64,000 nt of DNA. Source: DATBGZ01 sp963803115 (GTDB taxonomy: Bacteria; Actinomycetota; Actinomycetes; Mycobacteriales; Micromonosporaceae). Positions within the stretch are counted from its first letter, which is position 1; every line of letters starts with the position of its first letter. A program made the translations under genes and the position numbers. Below the pieces are notes generated by a model. That model did not search any database, was not told the origin of the DNA, and was given only the letters and a program-made list of their open reading frames with translations. This document shows positions 8,831 through 16,840 of the stretch, in pieces. The stretch lies in the NCBI GenBank assembly GCA_963803115.1, contig CAWDLN010000019.1:338825-402824 (forward strand), read 5' to 3'.

Positions 8831-8983
8831 CGGTACGGTGGTCCCTCCCGTACAGTCGAGCAGCCGTGCCCTCCCGCTATCGGATCAACGGCCTCACATC
8901 ACCGCACGTAACGGACGGCAGCGCACACACACAGTCCGTTGCCATACCTTTACCGCCGTGCTGCGAGGGGGGAACGACCTCGG

Positions 8984-10504
8984 CTAGGTCAGTGGGCGGT
9001 CGAGCCAGCCTTCAACGACGAGATGGTTCAGCACGCTGGAGACCGCCTCGTCAACCGTCATCGCCGACGTGTCCACCACGAGGTCGGCGTCGGTCGGAAT
9101 CTCGTAGGGGTCATCCACACCCGTCATGTTGGTGATCCGGCCGTCGCGAGCCTTGGCGTAAAGCCCCTTCGGATCGCGGTCCTCACACACGTTCAGCGGC
9201 GTCGCGACGTAGACGAGGATGAATCCCGCGCCGGCGGCCCGTGCGAGTTGCCGAGCGGCGCTGCGAGCTTGGACATACGGGGCGATGGGGCAGCACAAGG
9301 CCAGGCCACCGTGACGGGCCGCTTCGGCTGCGACAAAGCCGATGCGGCGCACGTTCTCGTCCCGGTCGGCCCTGCTGAAGCCCAGTCCGGCGGTGAGGAA
9401 GCGCCGGGCGACGTCGCCATCGATGAGAGTGACCGTCCGCTCTCCGGTCTCGGCAAGTTCGTCGGCAACTCCACGGGCGAGGGTCGACTTGCCCGATCCT
9501 GACAACCCGGTGAAGAAGACCACCACTCCCCGGACGCGCCGCGGTGGTCGCGCCCGGGCCAACTCCTTCGCGACGGCCGGCGGGGTGTGCCACTCGGGTA
9601 GGTCGACCCCTCGATCAAGCAGGCTGTCGATCTCCTCGGTGGTCAACGCGACGCGGCGGTGCCGAGGCGGGATGTCGTCCGCGCCGCGCCACTGACCGTC
9701 CCGGCCGTCGTAGGCCAACTCGCGTGGCAGCAATGCCCGCAGGCCGCCACCGGACATCTCGTTTCCGGTGGCTAACAGGTGCGTCGCGCCATAGTTCTCG
9801 GCGACCCGGGCGCGTAGCAGCGCGTCGGTGATGTCGTCTCCGCGGCGGGTCAGCGGCACCGCCACGATGGTCGCCGGGGGCATCCGGTCGCGGGCGGCGA
9901 AGACCGTACGGATGAGCGCCTCGGGAGCCAGACCATCCGGGCCGGAGTCGGCGACCGGCACGATGATCAGCGCGTGTCCCGCGATCGTGCGGGCCGCGTA
10001 GGCGATCTGGGCCAGCTGTGGCCGGTGCAGTGGTCGGTCCACGATCACCCCGAGCACGCGACCGGGCGGCAGCACCGGTTTGATCTCATCGGGTGACAGC
10101 CTCAGTCGACGGAACGATCCGTGCGTGCTCGAACCGACACGGCGGACCTCGCCGCCGACGCCGGACCAACCCTCGGAGATCGGCCAGATGTCGATCGTGT
10201 CGAGGGCGGCGAGTGGCGCGCCCTCTGGATCCGTGAGCACGAGCACGCGTTTGAGCGGATTGGCGAGGTCCAATGACGTCACCAGGCGGGCCGGCACCCC
10301 CAGCCGCAGTCGAACTGGCCACGGCGTGCCATCGGCGAGCCGACCGGATTGACCGATCGACTCAAGGTCCGCCCGCGTTGGAAAGCCAGTCAACGGAGCC
10401 AGCGCGCCCGAGAGTATGAGCTCCAGATCTGCGAGCTCACGTGGCCGGGGCGCGTACGCGGGTGCGTCGCGCAGTACCTCATCAGGCAGCGCCCAGCCGC
10501 TCAT
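8984..10504 (-). CDS. cysC: adenylylsulfate kinase with degenerate ATP-sulfurylase-like N-terminal domain
   Basis: About 506 residues from MSGWALPDEVL (a longer start exists at 10600 but adds an Arg-rich stretch without homology signs). The N-terminal PUA/sulfurylase-like part is recognisable (GALAPLTGFPT, YGATHLLATGN). It has lost the QxRN, HxxH and GRDH catalytic motifs: the positions read VDRP, HRPQ and ATGN. The C-terminal APS kinase is intact, with Walker A FTGLSGSGKSTLARG, DGDVARRFL, GFSRADRDENVRRIGF and the RDPKGLY region. It should phosphorylate APS to PAPS. Neighbouring polysaccharide genes suggest PAPS for sulfation. The gene symbol refers to the kinase half only. Confidence 0.85.
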   Translation of the reverse strand: MSGWALPDEVLRDAPAYAPRPRELADLELILSGALAPLTGFPTRADLESIGQSGRLADGTPWPVRLRLGVPARLVTSLDLANPLKRVLVLTDPEGAPLAALDTIDIWPISEGWSGVGGEVRRVGSSTHGSFRRLRLSPDEIKPVLPPGRVLGVIVDRPLHRPQLAQIAYAARTIAGHALIIVPVADSGPDGLAPEALIRTVFAARDRMPPATIVAVPLTRRGDDITDALLRARVAENYGATHLLATGNEMSGGGLRALLPRELAYDGRDGQWRGADDIPPRHRRVALTTEEIDSLLDRGVDLPEWHTPPAVAKELARARPPRRVRGVVVFFTGLSGSGKSTLARGVADELAETGERTVTLIDGDVARRFLTAGLGFSRADRDENVRRIGFVAAEAARHGGLALCCPIAPYVQARSAARQLARAAGAGFILVYVATPLNVCEDRDPKGLYAKARDGRITNMTGVDDPYEIPTDADLVVDTSAMTVDEAVSSVLNHLVVEGWLDRPLT

Positions 10505-10617
10505 GCTGTCCAGCCGTTCATCCTGTCCCTTCGCCGGCCCTCGGCCAGCCCACAGTCTCGCAGCCGGCCGGGCGACGGTCGAGGCGACACATTTGATCAC
10601 TTACAGTACGGCTGCAC

Positions 10618-11154
10618 CTACTCGGGGTTGAGAGCGGCGGCTCCGAACGACACGGCGAAACGCTTGCACCAAATGCTCACGCTCACCAGGCCACTCAGGT
10701 CCGTGCCCGTCGGCACGTCATATACCTGGTTTCCTCGGTTGCCCTTCAGCGGACCCAACTCGACGTACCGGCCGTCGTCGAAGACGAACCAGCCGGCGTT
10801 GCCTTCGATGACGGGCCGGTCGGTGAGCCACACGTGCAGATCCGGGCCATCGGAGGTGACCAGGTTCTCGAAGGTGAGTTGGACGCCTCCAGTGGCGAGC
10901 CGGATGAGTTTCGCGGTGCCGCTCGACTCGTGTTCGTGGGAGATGATCGTGCCGGTCGAGAGCACGACGTTCTCCCGTACGGGTTCCCGCGCCGCGGTCG
11001 GCGACCGGGTCTGCTCCGTTGCGACGCTGGGCAGGGTCTCGTTCACGGTCGTGTTCGTGAACAGCCGCCACGGCTGGAACCAGTACAACGCCGCTGCCGC
11101 CCCGACGGCGGCCACCACGATGCCGACCCAGATCACGCGGGCGCGTCTACTCAT
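10618..11154 (-). CDS. membrane-anchored DM13-domain protein
   Basis: 178 residues from MSRRARVIWVG, where one N-terminal TM anchors the protein with an extracellular domain. The upstream extension of the ORF is Arg-rich and unlikely. The DM13 domain spans roughly residues 75-178. It shows GTxxSHEHESSGTAKLIRL, DGPDLHVWLTD and the signature IWCKRFAVSFGAAAL with the conserved Cys. DM13 domains are proposed to take part in extracellular redox or electron transfer. The stop is 14 bp from the 10600 alternative start of the sulfurylase/kinase gene. Confidence 0.85.
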   Translation of the reverse strand: MSRRARVIWVGIVVAAVGAAAALYWFQPWRLFTNTTVNETLPSVATEQTRSPTAAREPVRENVVLSTGTIISHEHESSGTAKLIRLATGGVQLTFENLVTSDGPDLHVWLTDRPVIEGNAGWFVFDDGRYVELGPLKGNRGNQVYDVPTGTDLSGLVSVSIWCKRFAVSFGAAALNPE

Positions 11155-11244
11155 GAAGGTTAGTGTTGGCATTGCCGGGGTTCTGGTCACTACCCTGGCG
11201 CTTACGGTGTGCTTACCGGCACCACCACGACCTCGGGAGGGACG

Positions 11245-11463
11245 ATGCCGCGCTACGAATACCGCTGCCGCTCGTGCGGCGACACCTTCGAGGTGAGCCG
11301 TCCGATGTCGGCCGCGAGTGCGGCGGCCGCCTGTCCGCAGGGTCACGACGACACGGTCAAGTTGCTGTCCACCGTGGCGGTCACCGGCACCCGCTCGAGC
11401 GCACCCGCGCCCCGCATGTCCGGCGGAGGCGGCGGCTGTTGCGGCGGCGCCTGCGGCTGTTGA
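11245..11463 (+). CDS. FmdB-family zinc-ribbon protein
   Basis: 72-residue small protein beginning MPRYEYRCRSCGDTFEV, the family's N-terminal zinc ribbon. The first C-x2-C pair is complete and the second metal-site half is reduced (a single Cys in ACPQGHDD). The C-terminus is Gly/Cys-rich (GGCCGGACGC), as in many actinobacterial FmdB proteins. A GGGAGGGAC ribosome-binding site fixes the start at 11245. Function is unknown beyond a putative regulatory role. It is convergent with ppc. Confidence 0.85.
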   Translation: MPRYEYRCRSCGDTFEVSRPMSAASAAAACPQGHDDTVKLLSTVAVTGTRSSAPAPRMSGGGGGCCGGACGC

Positions 11464-11481
11464 GACATTTGTACGGCTGAC

Positions 11482-14235
11482 TCAGCCGGTATTGCGGAGG
11501 CCCGCGGCGATCCCGTTGACCGTAACCAGGAGTGCCCGTTCCAGCTTTTCGTCGGCGGTAGGATGACCGCGGTATTGGGAGAGCAGCTCGACCTGAAGAT
11601 GGTGGAGTGGTTCGAGGTATGTATTGCGGACAGCGAGAGTGCGAGCCAGCCCCGGCTGCGACTCCAGCACCCGCGATCCCCCGGCGACCCGAAGCACCTC
11701 GGCCAGGGTCAGTTCATACTCCTGCTTGATTGTGTCGAAGATCCGTCGCAGTTCGTCCGGCACCAGCGCCTGCACGTACCGTTCGGCGATGATGAGATCC
11801 GTCTTGGCCAGCGTCATCTCCACATTGGAGATAAATGTGCGGAAGAAGTACCAGGCGTTGAACATCGCGGCCAGTTCGTCGCCGTTCCCGGCCTCCCGGG
11901 CCGCCGCGAGTCCGCTGCCGACGCCGAACCAGCCCGGAACGATCTGACGCGTCTGGGTCCACCCGAAGACCCACGGAATCGCTCGCAGCCCCGATAGTCC
12001 TGCTCCAGCGTCGGGACGCCGAGACGGTCGGGAGCCGATGTTGAGCGCGGAGAGCAGCTCCGTCGGTGTCGAGGCCCAGTAGTAGGACGGCAGGTCTGGA
12101 TCGTCCAGAAGGGACCGATAGGCCGTGTGAGCGGCGGCGGAGACCTGGTCCATGACCGAGTCCCAGCGGGCCATGTCGGCCGCCTCAAGCCGCGGTTCGG
12201 TGTGCAGGACCGCGCTCTGCAGCACGGCTGCCACGGTGAGTTCGAGGTTTTCTCGGGCCAGCGTCGGCAGCAGGTACTTGTCGGAGATGACCTCGCCCTG
12301 CTCGGTTACCTTGATGGCGCCGTCTAGCGTTCCGCTCGGCTGAGCGAGGATCGCGTCGTGGGTTGGACCGCCGCCCCGGCCGATGGTGCCGCCGCGGCCA
12401 TGGAACAGGCGCAGCCGTACGCAGTGTTTCGCCGCGACATCGCGCAGCGCCCGTTGGGCCCGGTGGATCGACCATTGCGAGGTGGTGATTCCGGCCTCCT
12501 TGTTCGAGTCCGAGTAGCCGAGCATGACCTCCTGTACGTCGCCGCGCGCCGCGACCAGACGCCGGTAGGTGTCCACATTGAGCAGAGCATCGAGGATGTC
12601 GCCCCCGGCGGCGAGCTCCGCTCCAGACTCGAGCAGGGGGACAAAGCCGATGCGTGCCGTGCCGTCGACGGTGTCGACGAGACCGGCCTCTCGAGCCAGC
12701 ACCACCGCCGCGAGCACGTCGTCGACGCCTCTCGTCATCGAGATGATGTAGGTACCGATCGTGTCCGGCCCGAACCGGTCCTGGAGCGCACCGATCGTCG
12801 TGAACACCTCGAAGGTCTTCTGGTTGGTGCTACTCAGCTTCCCGCCGATGCCCCGCAGCGGACGGCGCCTGTTGAGCTCCCGCACGAGGAGGTCGGTGCG
12901 TGGGCCGCGGGCGAGGTCGCTGTAGTCGTCCTCGCCGACCCGGGTGTAGAGCTCGGCCAGTACGGCGTGGTGCGCGTCGGCGTGCTCGCGAACGTCCATT
13001 GTGGCCAGACTGAGCCCGAAGGCCGATACGGTACGGATGGCGTCGGCGAGCCGACCCGTGGCTGGCAATTCCCCTGCGTTGCGAAGCAGCGACGAGCGGA
13101 GCAACTCCAGTTCGGCCACGAGTTCGGTGCCACCGTGGTAGTCGTGGCCGACTCGGTGCGGAGTGTCGGCGGCGAGGCGGGCTCGCGTGTTGGACAGCTT
13201 GGCCAGGATGCAGCGCAGCTTGAGGCGATACACCTCTTCGGTGTTGACCCGACGGAACCGTTCCGGCACATCGGCACCGAGGGTGTCGAGATCCTTGGCG
13301 AGGCTGACGGCGAGATCGAGCGAGACCGGCCTCAGTCGTCGCGATGCGGCGAGCTCACCGATGAGCTCATGCACCACATCTTCGGCCGCCCGGATGCCGT
13401 GCTCGTGCTGAATCAGCAGGACGTCCCGGGTAACGACCGGAGTGACGAATGGATTGCCGTCACGGTCGCCTCCGATCCAGGTGCCGAACGAGAGCGGGCG
13501 CGCGGTCGTGGGCACAGCAACGCCCAGCTCGCCCAGGATCGTGGCCAGGTCGGCCAGCACCCGCGGGGCCGACTCGGCCGCGAGGTCGGCCAGGTAGTAG
13601 ACGGCGTTGCGGGCCTCGTCCCGCGGATCGGGGCGGGTCAGCCGCAGCTCGTCGGTCTGCCACAGACTGTCGATGAGTTCGGCCAGGCGATGTTCGGAAC
13701 GGGCCGCCTCGCGCGCGTCCCGTCCGTAGGTCACGCGGCTCGTCGCCTCTGCATCAAGCTCATCGGCGACCGCCCGAAGCTTCGCCAGGATCGAGCGCCG
13801 AGCGGCCTCCGTCGGGTGCGCGGTAAAGACCGGCCGCACGCTGAGGTGGTCGGCGGCCGCGGCGATCTCGGCGACTGGAACATCCCGCTCGCGAATCAGC
13901 TGGGCGGCGCGATCCAGCCAGCCGCCCTCCGCTGCCCGGCGCCGGCGAAGCTCCCGTCCGCGGTGGGCCTGCTCAGTGATATTCGCGAGATGGAAGTAGA
14001 GCGAGAACGCGCGGGCGAGCTGGGTCGCGGTCGTCAGGTCGACGCTCGCGAGCCGACGGGCCGCTTGGGCGCCGTCGCTACGGACGAGCCCCCGCACCTC
14101 TTCGACGAGATCGAGTAGTCCTTGCCCCTCCTGACGAGCGAGGGTCTGACCGAGCAGCACGCCCAGCCGGCGGATGTCGGCCCGGAGGTCGGCGTCGATT
14201 CCACTGGAGCCGTTGTCGATGATGTCCGTCGTCAC
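11482..14235 (-). CDS. ppc: phosphoenolpyruvate carboxylase
   Basis: Anaplerotic enzyme, PEP + bicarbonate to oxaloacetate, 917 residues. The catalytic motifs are VFTAHPTEA (His, about residue 140), GGDRDGNPFVT and FHGRGGTIGRGGGP. GYSDSNKEAG and the C-terminal QxGLRNTG-type end are also present. The start is GTG at 14235, preceded by GGGAAAGGAC. The same frame stays open upstream into the DUF222/HNH gene, but that part has no PEPC homology and is antisense-frame noise. It lies 1 kb from a mobile-type HNH gene. Confidence 0.96.
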   Translation of the reverse strand: MTTDIIDNGSSGIDADLRADIRRLGVLLGQTLARQEGQGLLDLVEEVRGLVRSDGAQAARRLASVDLTTATQLARAFSLYFHLANITEQAHRGRELRRRRAAEGGWLDRAAQLIRERDVPVAEIAAAADHLSVRPVFTAHPTEAARRSILAKLRAVADELDAEATSRVTYGRDAREAARSEHRLAELIDSLWQTDELRLTRPDPRDEARNAVYYLADLAAESAPRVLADLATILGELGVAVPTTARPLSFGTWIGGDRDGNPFVTPVVTRDVLLIQHEHGIRAAEDVVHELIGELAASRRLRPVSLDLAVSLAKDLDTLGADVPERFRRVNTEEVYRLKLRCILAKLSNTRARLAADTPHRVGHDYHGGTELVAELELLRSSLLRNAGELPATGRLADAIRTVSAFGLSLATMDVREHADAHHAVLAELYTRVGEDDYSDLARGPRTDLLVRELNRRRPLRGIGGKLSSTNQKTFEVFTTIGALQDRFGPDTIGTYIISMTRGVDDVLAAVVLAREAGLVDTVDGTARIGFVPLLESGAELAAGGDILDALLNVDTYRRLVAARGDVQEVMLGYSDSNKEAGITTSQWSIHRAQRALRDVAAKHCVRLRLFHGRGGTIGRGGGPTHDAILAQPSGTLDGAIKVTEQGEVISDKYLLPTLARENLELTVAAVLQSAVLHTEPRLEAADMARWDSVMDQVSAAAHTAYRSLLDDPDLPSYYWASTPTELLSALNIGSRPSRRPDAGAGLSGLRAIPWVFGWTQTRQIVPGWFGVGSGLAAAREAGNGDELAAMFNAWYFFRTFISNVEMTLAKTDLIIAERYVQALVPDELRRIFDTIKQEYELTLAEVLRVAGGSRVLESQPGLARTLAVRNTYLEPLHHLQVELLSQYRGHPTADEKLERALLVTVNGIAAGLRNTG

Positions 14236-14407
14236 GCGATGTCCTTTCCCGGGTGAGCGGGACAGCGTTGTCCGGACAATGCGCATGCTAGTCGCCAAGC
14301 TGTGGGCGCGCCCGTTGAGGTGCTCACCATCACCCGGGGGCATTGGGGGACGACGATGAGCGCGCCGGCTCATGGTTGCACGCCGCCGGCTAGCCCTCGC
14401 CGCGTTG

Positions 14408-16270
14408 TCAGAACGGTGGTGGGTCGTCCTCGGGTGGTATCGGCGGTGGTGGCGGTGGGTCTGGTGGTGGTTGGGGTGGTTCGGGTTCCATGCAGGTGTC
14501 GTTTTGCCAGTCCTGTGTGGACGGATAGCTGCAGTGGTCGAATTCGACCTCGTGGTCGGCGCGTTCGGATGCCGGCATCGGGTCGGGCAGGTCGTCCAGG
14601 TCGGGTGGGCGCAGACGGTGGTAGGTGCGGCCGAGGCGGCTGGTCCAGGTGAACTGGCCGGGTTTGGGTTGGGTGAGGGTCCAGCCGCCCTCGTGACGGA
14701 TGCGATGATCGTGGCGGCATCCGGGACCGAGGTTGGTGTCGGTGGTCTGTCCACCCTGGGCGTGTTCGATGCTGTGGTCGGCGTCGGAGCGGTGCGCGGG
14801 CACGCGGCAGCCGGGAAAGACGCAGGTCTTGTCCCGCACGGCGATCCAACGGCGCAGCGCCGCCCCGGGTAGTCGCTTGCGCCGATCGCCTTTGGGCGGG
14901 CCGGGGTCGGTTTCGGCCTTGCCCCTGATTTCGGCGAGGATCTCGGTCCAGCCCGGTGGCAGGTCCTGTTCGGCGAGGGCGTTGAGGCCCTCCCGGGTGA
15001 CCTGCAGCCAGACCTCGGGTCCCCGGTCGCCGCACCGGCGCCGGAGCACACCGGCGGGTCGGGCTCGGACCTGGCCGATGGCCAGGGGGGTGGCGCCGTC
15101 GGTGAGCACATACCACCAGGACGCGCCCGGGGTGGCGGCGATGGTGCGGGCGAGTTCGGCGTGCACCGGGCCCCAGCCGATCAGCTCCCCCGGCCGCTGG
15201 TCGGCGCCGGCGATCGTGGCCAGCCGCACCAGCAGCCGCAGCCCCGCGGTCTGCCCCCCACCGGCACCACCGGCGGCGGCGTTCTCACCATCGCCATCGC
15301 CATCGCCACTGCCAGGATCGGTCTCGCTCGAGGACGGCCCGTGCGGGCGCGGGCCGTCGCCCGATCCGTCCTCTGTGGACGAATCATCGGCGGGCGGGGC
15401 ATCGCCGGCCGTGTGCTCAGGGTCGGTGGGGTGGGTTGGTGGGGTGAGGTTGGCGTCGGTGAGCAGGCGGGCCAGGATTTGCCGGTCGGTGAGGCCCTCG
15501 TAGGTGCCGTCGGTCATGGCGAGGAACAGGCCGGCGCGGAGGTAGTCGATCGGGTCAGAGTGGCCGGCCTGTTTGGCGGCCTTGGCCAGGCGGTCGAGCC
15601 GGTCGCAGGCGGCGGCGACCTGATCGGCGGGCAGGTTATAGCCCGACAGGTTAGCCGTGCCGTCTTTGTTGCGGCTACCGACCACCTTCCGGCCGGAAAG
15701 CGCCGCCTCGTAACGGCGGCGGGCCCAATCCGGGTCCAGCGCGATGGCGTGGCGTTGGATCTCGCCGATGAGCTGGGCGGTGGTCAGCTGCGGGGCGCGG
15801 GGCAGCAACACGGCCACGATCGCCTGGGTGTGCTCATCGGGCAGGCCGCCCGTCCAATGGCTGAACACCCACACCCGCGGCTGGTCGATCAGGCCGGCGG
15901 CGAACGCCGCCTGCACGGCCGGCAGCCGTCGCACCACGTCCACGGCGAAGGAACACAGGCTCTCCGCAGCCCGGCGAGTCAGCACCAACGCGGCCCGAAC
16001 CTCGTCGGCCGCGAACTCACCCGGATACTCCTCCAACACCGACGTGTCGGCCTCGCCGCGGTGCATCACCTCGGAGACAACCGCGAACAGCGCGGCCCGC
16101 TGATGATTGTCCTGGCGCTGATGGGCCTGCAGCACGTCCATACACTGCGACCCGGTCAACAACGGAAGGTCCAACGACGCCAACGAGGCCGCCAGCGCCG
16201 GCCCGACCGGAATATCCGCCAGCGCCGCCACCGACTCGGCGATCGGATCACACTGGCTTCCCCCGGACAC
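14408..16270 (-). CDS. DUF222/HNH endonuclease protein (13E12-like)
   Basis: 620 residues, GTG start. The N-terminal DUF222 region covers about residues 20-260. A highly acidic Ser/Gly/Asp linker (about 280-330) follows, then a second conserved block. The HNH nuclease motif near residues 520-560 has CVFPGCRVPAHRSDADHS, then GCRHDHRIRHEGGW with the expected Cys and His residues. The tail is Pro-rich (PPPDPPPPPP). This family is present in many near-identical copies in actinomycete genomes and is often linked to mobility. Its role is unproven. Downstream lies an MBL-hydrolase remnant. Confidence 0.88.
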   Translation of the reverse strand: MSGGSQCDPIAESVAALADIPVGPALAASLASLDLPLLTGSQCMDVLQAHQRQDNHQRAALFAVVSEVMHRGEADTSVLEEYPGEFAADEVRAALVLTRRAAESLCSFAVDVVRRLPAVQAAFAAGLIDQPRVWVFSHWTGGLPDEHTQAIVAVLLPRAPQLTTAQLIGEIQRHAIALDPDWARRRYEAALSGRKVVGSRNKDGTANLSGYNLPADQVAAACDRLDRLAKAAKQAGHSDPIDYLRAGLFLAMTDGTYEGLTDRQILARLLTDANLTPPTHPTDPEHTAGDAPPADDSSTEDGSGDGPRPHGPSSSETDPGSGDGDGDGENAAAGGAGGGQTAGLRLLVRLATIAGADQRPGELIGWGPVHAELARTIAATPGASWWYVLTDGATPLAIGQVRARPAGVLRRRCGDRGPEVWLQVTREGLNALAEQDLPPGWTEILAEIRGKAETDPGPPKGDRRKRLPGAALRRWIAVRDKTCVFPGCRVPAHRSDADHSIEHAQGGQTTDTNLGPGCRHDHRIRHEGGWTLTQPKPGQFTWTSRLGRTYHRLRPPDLDDLPDPMPASERADHEVEFDHCSYPSTQDWQNDTCMEPEPPQPPPDPPPPPPIPPEDDPPPF

Positions 16271-16394
16271 GACGACAGTCTATCCAATGGGTGCGACAAA
16301 TGTTCGAGCGAATTGGCGGCGCCTCCCGACAAATACAAAAACCAACGACTTCCACATTGATCCACAGTGGAGCCATCGATACAGCTGTGTCCGC

Positions 16395-16690
16395 GCCCTG
16401 GTTCCGGCACGAACTGGAACCTGTCCTCGGTGTCCCTTACGCGACCGGCGCTGGTGCCGGCGAGATGGGTGCCGAGCACCAAGGCGTTCGCGGCCGCCGA
16501 CTCGGCGAGCAGTTTTCTGACGCGTCGCGCGAGCGGTGTCCGGGTCGAGATCACCGCGGGCGGTCCACTCCCGATGGCGGACCTGGATCGGGTGATGCAT
16601 AACGTCACCGGTGATGACGCATTGATCGCCTACCCAGGCGCTCAGCTGACCGGGTGCGTGTCCGGGCGACGGGAGGAGACCACCGTGTCG
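16395..16690 (-). pseudogene. remnant of an MBL-fold metallo-hydrolase
   Basis: On the minus strand the frame reads PSPGHAPGQLSAWVGDQ, then ITGDVMHHPIQVRH and EWTARGDLDPDTARATRQK. After a run of four A (a one-base insertion) it continues in another frame as LLAESAAANALVLGTHL and RFQFVPE. Together these match the last 100 or so residues of MBL-fold hydrolases, including the GDVMHHP metal region. The N-terminal half with the HxHxDH motif is absent. The gene is therefore truncated and frameshifted. It sits beside the DUF222/HNH gene. Confidence 0.65.
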
Positions 16691-16840
16691 ATGCTGTCCG
16701 CAGTGAAGCCCGCCGCAGGCGGACGATCGCTCGTTACGCCGGGTGGCGCGGCGGCCGGCGCGGCGAGATAGGCTGGGCGGGCGATACGACACCCCCTGCC
16801 GACGCCGGTAGGGGGCAATCCTGCGTGCTCAGGAGTTGGC

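Noticed and set aside
10505..10600. Longer start of the APS kinase gene
   Set aside because: It adds 32 Arg/Ala-rich residues without homology. MSGWALPDEVL aligns with the usual start.
12358..14118. 586-codon plus-strand ORF
   Set aside because: It is antisense to ppc, Arg/Gly-rich without family motifs. Long antisense frames are usual in GC-rich DNA.
14236..15111. N-terminal extension of ppc
   Set aside because: The frame is open but overlaps the DUF222/HNH gene out of frame and has no PEPC similarity. GTG 14235 has a good ribosome-binding site.
16367..16771. Plus-strand ORF of 134 codons
   Set aside because: It is antisense to the MBL-hydrolase remnant, and the minus strand carries the protein similarity.
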